From Parabacteroides chongii (lineage in GTDB: Bacteria; Bacteroidota; Bacteroidia; Bacteroidales; Tannerellaceae), in NCBI RefSeq assembly GCF_029581355.1, contig NZ_CP120849.1, positions 4,000,501-4,064,500 on the forward strand: a stretch of 64,000 bases of DNA, written 5' to 3'. Each line of letters opens with the position of its first letter. The first letter of the stretch is position 1. Shown one piece after another: positions 44,413 to 53,257 of this stretch. The notes under the pieces were generated by a model. It did no database searches. It was not told the DNA's origin and worked only from the letters and a program-made list of their open reading frames with translations. The position numbers and the translations under genes were made by a program.

Positions 44413-44471
44413 ATGTTGTAGAGCATGTTTTAGCTAAACAATGTTAAGATAAAGCATTTTTCTCGCTGAAA

Positions 44472-44582
44472 TTATGCTGAATAACATAAAACCTCTATAT
44501 TTGCACTGTGTTTTTCATGGTATTAGATTTAAGGTTAACAATGAAGATTGGCTGTCTGTGAAGATGGCCTTTTTTGCGTTTA
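44472..44582 (+). repeat. 111-bp cassette copy 1: promoter, short RNA, terminator
   Basis: This segment is almost identical to 45159-45271. It holds a -7 box (TATATTTG, 44496-44503), about 55 conserved bases including GGTATTAGATTTAAGGTTAA, and a terminator hairpin GGCTGTC/GATGGCC with a T tract. A 14-codon frame (MVLDLRLTMKIGCL) lies inside. The two copies flank a gene-poor stretch. Confidence 0.9.
44510..44579 (+). ncRNA. Probable small RNA or leader RNA, copy 1
   Basis: A transcript starting about 7 bases after the -7 box would be about 70 nt and end in the hairpin GGCTGTC/GATGGCC plus TTTTTT. The stem differs from copy 2 by changes that keep pairing. No downstream gene is in position to be controlled, so a free small RNA is the simplest reading. 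It could be a known Bacteroidales RNA family that I cannot name with certainty. Confidence 0.55.
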
Positions 44583-44584
44583 TA

Positions 44585-44772
44585 TCAGGCTTCACCATTA
44601 TAGGACTTCACCATAACAGGTTCATTTGTCGTCAGTTTTAACTGACGGTTTACAAGATGTTTCTCTTTTTCGGCTTTAGCCACATTTTTAGGATAAATGC
44701 GGGCGTGCGGTGATTTCTTGTCTCTTTTCCTTTAGGTGAAGGTGTTTCATACAGGTCATACTGTGCGCTCAT
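44585..44772 (-). pseudogene. Decayed HU-like (HU-HIG) DNA-binding protein fragment
   Basis: The minus strand begins MSAQYDLYETPSPKGKETRN, very like the start of Bacteroidetes HU-family DNA-binding proteins. The frame then meets a stop at 44650. After a one-base shift near 44710 the other frame continues HARIYPKNVAKAEKEKHLVN to a stop at 44585, again HU-like at first. The gene lacks the rest of the HU domain, so it looks frameshifted and truncated. It lies between the two 111-bp cassettes. Confidence 0.55.
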
Positions 44773-44827
44773 AGATTATATGGTGTTATTTTAAAGTAAC
44801 AAATTCTTTTCTCACTAAAAACTAATC

Positions 44828-44915
44828 GTTCGATAGCTGTTCTCTACTTGTTCAACGGCTGTCATCCATTCGTTCGATAACTGTCGAATGAATAGAGGAC
44901 GGCTATCGAACGATT
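44828..44915. repeat. 22-bp-period array, four units (TTCGA/TCGAA arms)
   Basis: Units start at 44828, 44850, 44872 and 44894. Cores (from unit base 2) are TTCGATAGCTGTTCTC, TTCAACGGCTGTCATC, TTCGATAACTGTCGAA and GAGGACGGCTATCGAA. Core 3 is itself a dyad. Core 4 is the reverse complement of core 1 with two transitions that keep G-U pairing, so the ends of the array form a long stem that extends into flanking AAAACTAATC/GATTGGTTTT. Confidence 0.85.
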
Positions 44916-44956
44916 GGTTTTTAGAAAACAAATATATAAATAATAAGAAAAGGACG

Positions 44957-45118
44957 GATATTTGTTGTAAATGAAAAAAGAGCGAATACCTGATAGAAGA
45001 TATTATCAGATATGAGTCAATCAGATCGTCAGCTCTGTCCTGGCGGCCTTGACCCGGGACCTCATACTATATGAAGGACAAACATGCTGCAAAAACAATG
45101 TTTTGCAGCATGTTTTTT
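44957..45118 (+). ncRNA. Candidate structured RNA ending in a strong terminator
   Basis: After a near-consensus -7 box (GATATTTG at 44956-44963) come a hairpin CTGATA/TATCAG (44990-45009), a stem GTCCTGG with CCGGGAC-like pairing (45037-45060), and a perfect 14-bp terminator stem (45081-45094 with 45101-45114) plus T tract. No open frame fits before the terminator, so it probably ends a non-coding transcript. Confidence 0.45.
45081..45118 (+). terminator. Strong terminator without an upstream gene
   Basis: AACATGCTGCAAAA and TTTTGCAGCATGTT form a perfect 14-bp stem with a 6-base loop, followed by six T on the + strand. Confidence 0.9.
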
Positions 45119-45158
45119 GTTAAACTATATTAATCAAATGAGAAAAACAAACCAAATG

Positions 45159-45271
45159 TTATGCTGCATAACATAAAACCTCTATATTTGCACTGTGTTT
45201 TTCATGGTATTAGATTTAAGGTTAACAATGAAGATTGGCTGTCCGTGATGGATAGCCTTTTTTGCGTTTAT
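45159..45271 (+). repeat. 111-bp cassette copy 2: promoter, short RNA, terminator
   Basis: This is the second copy of the 44472 cassette, with a -7 box at 45183-45190. Its terminator stem is GGCTGTCC/GGATAGCC. The cassette end runs over the stop codon of the converging PepSY gene (45268). Confidence 0.9.
45197..45266 (+). ncRNA. Probable small RNA or leader RNA, copy 2
   Basis: Same layout as copy 1. Differences cluster in the terminator stem: a G-U pair in copy 1 is a U-A pair here and the stem gains one pair, which suggests selection on structure. The internal 14-codon frame reads MVLDLRLTMKIGCP. Confidence 0.55.
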
Positions 45272-46563
45272 TTCCTGACAATCCGGTAGGATAAAATAGT
45301 TCCTGATATGACAATCACTAATCCGGATAATAATAGTATCCACATCGCTGTCAGTCGCAGTGGCTCTTTTGTATTTAAGAAAGGTATTTTGAATGTATGC
45401 AGTACCTGATAACAAATATATCTGGCTTTTGAATTCCTATCCATTACTTTAAAATAACCTTTCTCGTTCCAGTAAACGGAATGGTGAGTAGTTTCTGTTT
45501 TGAATCCTTTTTCTCCATTCTGATAATAAAACCAGTCATTAACCACTGTTTCAGTCGATAAGACGTCCTCTTGTAATCTGCTATTAATTATTTCTTCCAC
45601 TTCATTGGAGGTGATGGATACCCCGTTGGTTAGTGTAGCCGGAGATATTTCCATTTTTTCTGTGATATAACTTCGAAATATCGGTTTTATGTCGTCTGCC
45701 AAATCACATCTTTTGAAATGAGACGGCAAAGCCTGTATGTCATAATGGCTTTTTTCAAGAAGAGGTGCTTTATAAGGATGTCTCTCGATCAATATTTCCG
45801 GAACTTTGGCTAGCGACATCATTCCGCTGAAAATAAAAGCGAACATGAAAATACCGGATATAAGCCCGAACAGGTAATGGGTTTGCCAGGTTGCTTTTCG
45901 AAAAAGTTTCAATCTTTTTCTTTTGATCAGGAAGCGGATGGATATAATAAGTCCCAGGATGACCGAGATGGTCGCTATACCTGACAGCAGGATTACTACA
46001 TCTTTCCATAACTCGGAATCCCTTCTTAACGGTTTGTAATAGACATAGTGGGGAATTGCTCCGACATATGCCCACAACCGTGCTTTTTTAGTATTATACT
46101 GGAGTATTTCGCCCGTTTGTGAGGAAATATACAGATAATCTTCTTCGTTACTGACCAGTCGGTAAATAGGGAGGTGACTCATTAATCGATTAAATGGAAT
46201 CCATCTGTCGATATCTGCGAGTGTATCGATATGATGAACTATGATGTTGTAATCATCGGCTATCGAGAGGATATCATCTTTGGTCGGGTGATAGGCTCCT
46301 AGAACTTCCCCGTCCACTTTTATTAATTGATGATTCCCTGAAAAAATGAACTGGCAACTCCTGAATGTCGCGGGTACTTGCTGCCACAGAGAATCAGTTA
46401 CGGCATAGTCGACTTCTTTGACGGGGCGTATCGTATCATTCAGCCGCGGAAAAGGATGATATAACATGACCAGCCCGGACACATACCATAATATGAATAA
46501 GATACTGAGTGGAATACTCAGTATCTTATGCAATTTATAAATGATTGAATATACTTTTTTCAT
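45268..46563 (-). CDS. PepSY-domain inner-membrane protein (uptake-linked reductase-like)
   Basis: The 431-residue protein has about four transmembrane helices: near residues 15-35, 190-215, 230-255 and at the C-terminus (LTAMWILLLSGLVIVISGTILSY). PepSY-type periplasmic regions lie between them. Proteins of this PepSY-associated TM group sit beside TonB receptors for siderophores or corrinoids and may reduce or release the cargo. It starts 8 bases after the receptor gene, so it shares the cobalamin riboswitch. Cargo is inferred. Its stop codon lies within a repeat cassette on the other strand. Confidence 0.85.
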   Translation of the reverse strand: MKKVYSIIYKLHKILSIPLSILFILWYVSGLVMLYHPFPRLNDTIRPVKEVDYAVTDSLWQQVPATFRSCQFIFSGNHQLIKVDGEVLGAYHPTKDDILSIADDYNIIVHHIDTLADIDRWIPFNRLMSHLPIYRLVSNEEDYLYISSQTGEILQYNTKKARLWAYVGAIPHYVYYKPLRRDSELWKDVVILLSGIATISVILGLIISIRFLIKRKRLKLFRKATWQTHYLFGLISGIFMFAFIFSGMMSLAKVPEILIERHPYKAPLLEKSHYDIQALPSHFKRCDLADDIKPIFRSYITEKMEISPATLTNGVSITSNEVEEIINSRLQEDVLSTETVVNDWFYYQNGEKGFKTETTHHSVYWNEKGYFKVMDRNSKARYICYQVLHTFKIPFLNTKEPLRLTAMWILLLSGLVIVISGTILSYRIVRK

Positions 46564-46571
46564 TCTGTAGT

Positions 46572-48887
46572 TTAGAAAGAATAAGTTAATGAAAGTCGGT
46601 AATTACGTTCTGCACCAGGCATGAACTGAGTTCCCAAAGCTGATGCTGTGTAATGTGCATCAAATAGATTATTGATGGTACCCAGTATGGTGATGTTATT
46701 GAGCAGTTTGTAATGCAGAGATAAATCTGTCATCCAATAACTGTCGAAAGTCAGGTTGTCCGTGATATTTGCATAGACTTTATCCTGATAGTTCAGAGAG
46801 AAAGAGCCTCCCAGTCCTTTGAGAAATCCTTTTATGAATGTATAGTCGGCTGTGAAGAAGAATTGGTTTTTAGGGACGTATGTATATTGATTTCCTCTGT
46901 CGCTGTTCGTTTCCAGATAGTCGTTGGATGCAATTTTTCCTATATGAGCATCTGTATAGGAATAGCCGGCTTTCAGAAGCAATGACCGGAACGTGTAAGA
47001 CAGGTCGACTTCGAAACCCTGGGAACTCATCTTTCCGACCTGACCTTTTACTGTTTTGGTTGCATTATCCTCTTCTATGGTTCCCAGGCTGGTTACGATA
47101 TTGTTTTTCCGGATATAAAAATAGGAAGCGTTGGCAGCAAAACCTTTGAAGTCGTATTTGAAGCCGGCTTCTACCTGATATCCGTCTTCCGGAACGAATA
47201 CTTCACCACCGTCTTTAGGATTATACCGATCTCCGTTTTTATTTAGATAGACCGTGTTGTCGGTATAAATCGTATTGTTCGGTTTAAAGAACGAGCCGAC
47301 AGATGCATAAAGGGACAAATCCGGTATAGGAAGATAAACGGCACCTACACGATAGGAAAATGCATTGTTGCGAATGGATGAGTATTTATCATCCGGGACA
47401 GATTCCCAATCCATTGTTCCTTCAATAAGCGGAATAGAGGAGACCGAACGATACCGATAAATATCATAGCGGCCTGATAACATAACCTTGAAGTTCTCAA
47501 GTATGTCGGCGATATCGGATAGATAAATACCGTGGCTTTTTCTGTCTGAGATTGACACTTTAGACAGGTTGGCTCCGATAAAACCTCCGGAATAGGGATT
47601 GTGGACAGGGATTAGGGATTTGTATCCGGGACCATAAATATCCTTGTCTCTGGTCCAACCGTAAGAAGGGCGATGCAGGTAATTATAAGAATAGCCTATA
47701 TTATAATTGTTTTTTATCGAACCGATTTCGAATTTGCCCAGCAGATCCAATTGATTGGAATAACCGTAGGTCACATGATTGAAACGCAATGGTCCTGAGT
47801 TGGTGACGGTATCTAAATTAATGTAGACCTTTTTATCGTTTTTCATGTAATAATGATTATAGATAGGATCGTTACTTTCCAGATAAGAAAGACCTTCCGT
47901 GCAGAAATAGTCGATATTGTCATATCGGAAAGAGGCCACATCACGTAGTTTTATGTTGTCATTAAATATGTGTTCGTATCGTAAAGTGATATCCTGCGAC
48001 CTGTTTTTCAGAAAGTCGGATTCGTTATTATAGCGGGCAGACCTGTCCAGTCCCGGCAGGCTTTCAAATTTATTCAGGTACAATTTACCGGACAGGTCGT
48101 ATATGTCATTTGCCATGAGTTTGGGCAGTCCTGCATCGGTGTCATATTTATCTTTCGAGAAATTGTAGGTCAATTGAAGATTATCTTTTTCTGTCAGTTG
48201 TGCTTCGGTTGTAAAATAGGCGGAGAAGCGTTCGACCCCGTTGTCACGCCATCCGTCCGAGTTGGAGTAGTTCACTGATGCATAGTAGGTGAGCGGTCCA
48301 ACCAGCTTGCCGGACATGCCAAAGTAAGCATTTTTCTCGTTGAATGACCCTACGCCGACTTTTGCTTTGACATGCGTATCTCTTGTCGGTTGTTTGCGTG
48401 TGACATTCAGAACCCCGCCTACAACAGACTGACCGAATAAAACAGAAGCCGGACCTCTCAGTAACTCCATACTTTCGATATTCGATAAGTCATGTATCGG
48501 CATGGAGGTGATGAATGAACGTTGGTCGGGGACACCGTCTATGGTCATCAACTGGTGAGAGAAACCACGGATATGAACGACCTGGAAACCTCCGTATAAC
48601 GTTTGTGTCTTTACAGAAGGCATGAAGCGCGTAGCATTGACAATATCGGTGATTTCTCGTGCTTCCAGAAAGTCGGCATTGACTTTTAAAGTGTTTAAAG
48701 GAACAAATTTGACAGGAACAGGAATAGGGAGGATGGAACTTTTATTGATTTTTTTGGAAATGATGTGTACATCACTAAGTACAAAAGTTGTATCCTCTTC
48801 CGCTATTTTCTTCTGGGCTGCAAGTTCATTCGTGCCCGACAAAATAATCCCGCACACAGTGAGCAGGAACAATAAAGATTGTTTCAT
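46572..48887 (-). CDS. TonB-dependent outer-membrane receptor under cobalamin riboswitch
   Basis: The 771-residue protein has a signal peptide (to about residue 24), a plug domain (about 60-190, with VVHIRGFSHQLMTIDGVPDQRS and LLRGPASVLFGQSVVGGVLNVTRKQP) and a 22-strand-type barrel ending in YRLSLTYSF. By sequence it looks like the siderophore-receptor group (FhuA/FpvA-like) rather than classic BtuB. The cobalamin riboswitch in its leader argues that it imports a corrinoid, or is at least repressed by B12. It heads an operon with the PepSY gene. Confidence 0.92.
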   Translation of the reverse strand: MKQSLLFLLTVCGIILSGTNELAAQKKIAEEDTTFVLSDVHIISKKINKSSILPIPVPVKFVPLNTLKVNADFLEAREITDIVNATRFMPSVKTQTLYGGFQVVHIRGFSHQLMTIDGVPDQRSFITSMPIHDLSNIESMELLRGPASVLFGQSVVGGVLNVTRKQPTRDTHVKAKVGVGSFNEKNAYFGMSGKLVGPLTYYASVNYSNSDGWRDNGVERFSAYFTTEAQLTEKDNLQLTYNFSKDKYDTDAGLPKLMANDIYDLSGKLYLNKFESLPGLDRSARYNNESDFLKNRSQDITLRYEHIFNDNIKLRDVASFRYDNIDYFCTEGLSYLESNDPIYNHYYMKNDKKVYINLDTVTNSGPLRFNHVTYGYSNQLDLLGKFEIGSIKNNYNIGYSYNYLHRPSYGWTRDKDIYGPGYKSLIPVHNPYSGGFIGANLSKVSISDRKSHGIYLSDIADILENFKVMLSGRYDIYRYRSVSSIPLIEGTMDWESVPDDKYSSIRNNAFSYRVGAVYLPIPDLSLYASVGSFFKPNNTIYTDNTVYLNKNGDRYNPKDGGEVFVPEDGYQVEAGFKYDFKGFAANASYFYIRKNNIVTSLGTIEEDNATKTVKGQVGKMSSQGFEVDLSYTFRSLLLKAGYSYTDAHIGKIASNDYLETNSDRGNQYTYVPKNQFFFTADYTFIKGFLKGLGGSFSLNYQDKVYANITDNLTFDSYWMTDLSLHYKLLNNITILGTINNLFDAHYTASALGTQFMPGAERNYRLSLTYSF

Positions 48888-48943
48888 GAATAATTAATGA
48901 ATTAAGTGTATTGAATATAAAATATTCTTTTTCAATAACTTCT

Positions 48944-48960
48944 CCAAACCCCGGGAGAAA
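48944..48960 (-). promoter_or_regulatory. Hairpin in the riboswitch expression platform
   Basis: TTCTCC and GGAGAA pair around AAACCCCG between the riboswitch and the receptor start. It may be the switching stem. No T tract follows, so control of translation is more likely than termination. Confidence 0.45.
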
Positions 48961-48975
48961 TTGGTTATCACTAAT

Positions 48976-49133
48976 TTGGCAGGTTTCCTGACTAACTCAG
49001 AAAGCAACCTTCCCATCTTGAAAAGACAGTGGTATGAGGAACTTTCCTTTTTATGAGTTTCACAGTAGCGGGTACTGTTCCGGATTTTAACCGGATTCCC
49101 TTTTATAGAATCGTTGAAAACGATTCTATCACC
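48976..49133 (-). promoter_or_regulatory. Cobalamin riboswitch
   Basis: On the minus strand the conserved order is visible: GGGAATCCGG, then AAAATCCGGAACAGTACCCG, CTACTGT, CCACTG, GATGGGAAGG and the terminal GAGTTAGTCAGGAAACCTGCC region (B12-box-like). A stem GATAGAATCG/CGATTCTAT opens the element. It lies directly after a -7 box and about 90 bases before the TonB receptor start. Confidence 0.93.
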
Positions 49134-49143
49134 AAAACGATTG

Positions 49144-49151
49144 CAAATATA
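49144..49151 (-). promoter_or_regulatory. -7 box of the riboswitch operon
   Basis: The minus strand reads TATATTTG, placing the transcript start at the first riboswitch stem. Confidence 0.7.
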
Positions 49152-49238
49152 TGAAAATGGTTTAAATAACTCTAAGATTTTAGCATTTTATACTCAAAAA
49201 TAAAATGAGATATCCCAGTGTGATAGTTCTAGCTAGGT

Positions 49239-50561
49239 TTATTTTTTCAGGTTACTGTATTTTCTTGGATATCCTAAGAGTATCGCCAATAGTGCTCCGA
49301 ATCCTAATAAGTACGGATAATACAAGTATTGCATAACCTCGATGGGGGAGACGTTGCCCAGTCCGGAAGCCATCAGTAATTGTGCTCCGTAGGGGATAAT
49401 TCCCTGTATGAAGCAAGAGAAGATATCCAGGATACTTGCGCTACGACGCGGATCGACTTTGAAACGGTCTGCTATGTCTTTAGCTATCGGTCCGGCCATG
49501 ATCAGGGCGATCGTATTGTTTGCCGTACACAGATTGGCAAAGCTGACCAATGCGGCAATGCTTAATTCTGCACCTTTCGAAGAGCGGATATGTGAAGTCA
49601 GTTTGAGGATGATCCAGTCGATGCCGCCATTGTAACGAATCATTTCCAGCATGCCACCAGCCAATAGGGTCACAATGATCAGTTCTCCCATATTGGTTAT
49701 ACCGAGACCCATCGATGCCGTCCAGCCCCATATATCGAAGCTGCCGGTCAGCAGTCCGACAACACCCGATAGCAGTATACCGATGAATAATACCAGCATA
49801 ACATTTACTCCACAAATGGCTGCAACTAGAACGACCAGATAAGGGACCACTTTTACCCATTCGATTGTTCCTGCAGTATAACTACTGTCTATGCCGCTTC
49901 CTACTATTACATATATAATACCTGTCAGGATCGCGATGGGGAGGGCGATACGGATATTCACTTTGAATTTATCGTTCATGTTGCATCCCTGTGTACGGGT
50001 AGCCACAATAGTCGTGTCGGAGATGAAAGACAAATTATCGCCGAACATGGCACCGCTCACGACAACTCCCAACATCAAAGCATCAGGCATCCCTGTCTTT
50101 GCGGCAATCCCGACGGCTACCGGTGCCAGGGCTACGATTGTTCCCACAGAGGTTCCGACAGAGATGGATATAAAACAAGCGGCCAGGAAGATACCGGCAG
50201 CCAGCAGGTTTCCGGGCAGTATGGACATTGCCAGGTTCACTGTTGCATCTACGGCTCCCATTGCCTTGGCTGTCTGGGCAAAGGCTCCGGCCAATATGAA
50301 GATAAGGACCATGAGCATAATGTTGCTGTTGGCCGCTCCGCGACAGAATTGTTCGATGCGATTGGATAGTTTTCCCCCTTTGGACATGGCAATCGCCACT
50401 ACCGAAGAGATGACGAAGGCAACTGTAATCGGCATTTTGTAGAAATCTCCTGCCAGTATGGAAACAACCAGATAAGTGAACAGGAATACCAGCAAGGGTA
50501 TCAAAGCCCATGCATTCGGTGCATGATTCAAAGGGGAGTTAGAAGGAGAATCGTAACGCAA
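49239..50561 (-). CDS. nhaC: NhaC-family Na+/H+ antiporter
   Basis: The 440-residue inner-membrane protein has about 11-12 transmembrane segments. NhaC-type blocks include ISISVGTSVGTIVALAPVAVGIA, GAMFGDNLSFISDTTIVATRTQG and ALVSFANLCTANNTIALIMAGPIAKDIA. It would exchange sodium for protons, or transport a small acid as some relatives do. Its ATG lies inside the end of the DUF5686 gene (23-base overlap). A later start would remove the first membrane segment, so I keep the overlap. Confidence 0.9.
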   Translation of the reverse strand: MRYDSPSNSPLNHAPNAWALIPLLVFLFTYLVVSILAGDFYKMPITVAFVISSVVAIAMSKGGKLSNRIEQFCRGAANSNIMLMVLIFILAGAFAQTAKAMGAVDATVNLAMSILPGNLLAAGIFLAACFISISVGTSVGTIVALAPVAVGIAAKTGMPDALMLGVVVSGAMFGDNLSFISDTTIVATRTQGCNMNDKFKVNIRIALPIAILTGIIYVIVGSGIDSSYTAGTIEWVKVVPYLVVLVAAICGVNVMLVLFIGILLSGVVGLLTGSFDIWGWTASMGLGITNMGELIIVTLLAGGMLEMIRYNGGIDWIILKLTSHIRSSKGAELSIAALVSFANLCTANNTIALIMAGPIAKDIADRFKVDPRRSASILDIFSCFIQGIIPYGAQLLMASGLGNVSPIEVMQYLYYPYLLGFGALLAILLGYPRKYSNLKK

Positions 50562-53130
50562 TACGCACCCCTCCTTTCTTAATATTAGGTTCGTCCAGGT
50601 AAGTTAACCGGCGATAATAGTCTATACGAAGAATCTTGAAAATATTTTCCAGACCGACACTGGCTTCCATATATGGAGTTTTGCCTAAAGGACGTGTGCC
50701 GTCAGGCAGGACAAACAATCCGGGAGTCATTGTCGGGTTATTCTTGTCTGTCAGTCCGCCATAAATACCGTTGAAAGAGATTACTTCACGTAGACGTAGC
50801 CATTTGACACCCGGGATACGGTTCAGTATCCAGCCTTTCATATAATAGGTTGCATTGAATGATACATACTGGTCGGTCACGAACTCCAGTGCGTTCATCA
50901 TGTGGAATGCTTCCGGCTGGATCGTGATAGACTGGTTCGTATTTGGCAGTATCAGTAACGGGAAAGGAACTTTGTTCCATACTTTTCCAGCTTTCAACTG
51001 TGTATCGATGTGACCGAATGAGGATAACCAAATACGCTTTTCGGCACTGATCTCCGTATGATTATAGTTATATTCTCCTCCCAAAACGCCTTTAATACCC
51101 AACTGGTGCGACAGTTTAAAGATGGGGGCGTCTTTCGACAGGTTGAATACCGATTCTTTTCCCGAACGTCCGTCGTAGGAACGTTCACCCGGGGCAAAGC
51201 GGAATTGTGTACCGATTTCAGACGTGGTGATGTCTTTTTTGTGGATCAATGTGCCGTCTGCTTCCTGCTGGATATATTTAAGTGTTCCGGCTGCCTGGTT
51301 GTTCTGGTTGTACACCCATGATCTCCAGGTGAGGCCATTCAGCCATTCCTTTTCGTATTGGAGCATGGATTTGCGGATGTACTGCATTTTTGTCACAGGT
51401 TCACCGACTTTCCAGGCAACGAAGATATTATCCTTACTGGTGAATAGGAAATCCTGTCCGGGAGTATATACGTCATATTCCTGGATGAAAGAGAGGTTGT
51501 TGACCGGACTTTCTCCTTCATGGTAGAGTTTCTTGTTAAAACTGTGGGTCAGCTTTACGTTATATTTTAATTTACGGTCGTTCGTCCCATAAGCAAGATA
51601 GCCGCTGGCAAACCAGTAAGGACTCAGATTTGCCGTTGTCATACCGCCGACACGCAGGCGGACACCTTCCAGACTGTTACCGCTGATGGTGGTATTCATC
51701 GGACCGAAGTCGAATTTGGTTGATTTCTTGTCTCCGGCTGTCGGGATATAACCGGATATAAGGATTTCCGCTGTTTTGATGATTACGTTGAATGCCGGAA
51801 CTTTCCGGAGTTGTGCCAACAGATCGTCCAGGGCATTTTCTTTTTCTTTCAGCGGTACATGGCGGTTATTGATCCAGAATGTATCTGTTTGTTCGATCGC
51901 TATAGGTAATGTATGAAGCGAGCCTAACAGATTAAAAACCGAATCAGCCTTTGCTTGTTCTATATTGAAATTGTATTTATCGTAATTGCGGAGCTGGTGC
52001 GCATAGAGTTGCTGTGCTCCTTTTACCAGGTAGAAGTTGACATAGGTGTTCTCATTCTTTACTACCCAGGTGCTGTCCGGCATCCGTTCGAATTCCTGTT
52101 CGATACGGAGTTTGTCGACCCAGTTGAGGTTGATATTGACCGGCGTGTTAAGCAGAAATTTCTTCAGTGCATAATTGCCGTCCAGTGTTATGTATAATCT
52201 TCCGGTGAAACCATAGCTTTGGCTGTTGACCGGAACGAAAGCCAGATCGACGCATCGATCGCCTCCGATATCCAGCGTATCCATAATGTAGTATTTGTAA
52301 TAGCTGGTAGCAAGGGTAGAGGATAACGGGCTGACAAAACGGTTTAGCAGGATATTGATATTATTATCGAAAATATTGATTCCTTGAAATATCTCTTCCA
52401 GGTTGGAAGTGATGCCGCCGCCATCGTCTAATGTCTGGTCGACACCCTGCATGCGTTTACCTTTGACAATCGTTTTTTCGGTCTTCGGCTGTTTCCGGTA
52501 ATACCTGTCTGCAATTGTTTCACGAACGGAAAGGGTTAGGATAGGCTTGCCGTTAAATTCAGACGTATCCAAATAGTTCTTGATGAATTTGAATTTCTTC
52601 ATGAACTTGTTTTTCTCAAAGTTCGGGTTGAAATCGTCCAAAGAGAGGGATAGCTTTTCGTAAACTTCCGTTTGGTATTCGTCTTTCGACTCGATACGGT
52701 TATCGTTCTTATGTTCGATTACTTTCTTGATCAGTTCGACTGCCGGATTGTCTTTACGGGTGTATTTTTCTTTTTTGGGTTTTACTACGACTTCGGATAT
52801 TTCAAATGCGGTGGGACGGAGAGCAATCATCAGACCGTCGTTCTTCTGTCCTGTTTTGAGATCTAATGTTTTTGTATCGTATCCCAATGATGCAATAGCT
52901 AACTTGTTGTATCCTTTGTCGTTCTGTAAAGTGAAAGCTCCGTTGTCATCGGTCATTGCACCTATGGTGGAACCCTCGAAATAGACGGAAACAAACCCCA
53001 GAGGTTCTCCGGTGATTGAATCCTTTACAATACCGGAGGCAGAGGTGATGCTCTGTGCACATAAAATGGAAATACCGGTCACTGTTTGTAACAGAACCAA
53101 CAGTAATATTAATCGAATTCTTTTTACCAT
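50539..53130 (-). CDS. DUF5686 protein with carboxypeptidase-like regulatory domain
   Basis: The 863-residue protein has a signal peptide (to about residue 25). A CarboxypepD_reg-like beta domain follows (about 30-115, ASGIVKDSITGEPLGFVSVYFEG...GYDTKTL), then the long DUF5686 region, which is predicted beta-rich and ends GGVRIALRFSF like an outer-membrane barrel. It is probably an outer-membrane protein of unknown task, widespread in Bacteroidetes. Its 3' end overlaps nhaC. It has its own -7 box and is divergent from the toxin-antitoxin pair. Confidence 0.87.
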   Translation of the reverse strand: MVKRIRLILLLVLLQTVTGISILCAQSITSASGIVKDSITGEPLGFVSVYFEGSTIGAMTDDNGAFTLQNDKGYNKLAIASLGYDTKTLDLKTGQKNDGLMIALRPTAFEISEVVVKPKKEKYTRKDNPAVELIKKVIEHKNDNRIESKDEYQTEVYEKLSLSLDDFNPNFEKNKFMKKFKFIKNYLDTSEFNGKPILTLSVRETIADRYYRKQPKTEKTIVKGKRMQGVDQTLDDGGGITSNLEEIFQGINIFDNNINILLNRFVSPLSSTLATSYYKYYIMDTLDIGGDRCVDLAFVPVNSQSYGFTGRLYITLDGNYALKKFLLNTPVNINLNWVDKLRIEQEFERMPDSTWVVKNENTYVNFYLVKGAQQLYAHQLRNYDKYNFNIEQAKADSVFNLLGSLHTLPIAIEQTDTFWINNRHVPLKEKENALDDLLAQLRKVPAFNVIIKTAEILISGYIPTAGDKKSTKFDFGPMNTTISGNSLEGVRLRVGGMTTANLSPYWFASGYLAYGTNDRKLKYNVKLTHSFNKKLYHEGESPVNNLSFIQEYDVYTPGQDFLFTSKDNIFVAWKVGEPVTKMQYIRKSMLQYEKEWLNGLTWRSWVYNQNNQAAGTLKYIQQEADGTLIHKKDITTSEIGTQFRFAPGERSYDGRSGKESVFNLSKDAPIFKLSHQLGIKGVLGGEYNYNHTEISAEKRIWLSSFGHIDTQLKAGKVWNKVPFPLLILPNTNQSITIQPEAFHMMNALEFVTDQYVSFNATYYMKGWILNRIPGVKWLRLREVISFNGIYGGLTDKNNPTMTPGLFVLPDGTRPLGKTPYMEASVGLENIFKILRIDYYRRLTYLDEPNIKKGGVRIALRFSF

Positions 53131-53167
53131 GAAACTAACGTTATTCCTTCTCGGATAATGCAGTTGG

Positions 53168-53175
53168 CAAAGGTA
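53168..53175 (-). promoter_or_regulatory. -7 box of the DUF5686/nhaC operon
   Basis: The minus strand reads TACCTTTG 38 bases upstream of the DUF5686 gene. Confidence 0.65.
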
Positions 53176-53257
53176 GTATTTTTCCCGGTAGGAGCGGTGT
53201 AAGCCTTATTAATAATATTTAATCAAGGAGGGTGATAATGATAGGCAAATTTGTTGA

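Noticed and set aside
49184..49206. Terminator for nhaC
   Set aside because: CATTTTAT/ATAAAATG can pair, but it lacks GC pairs and lies upstream of the riboswitch operon and past the nhaC end with no clear T tract.
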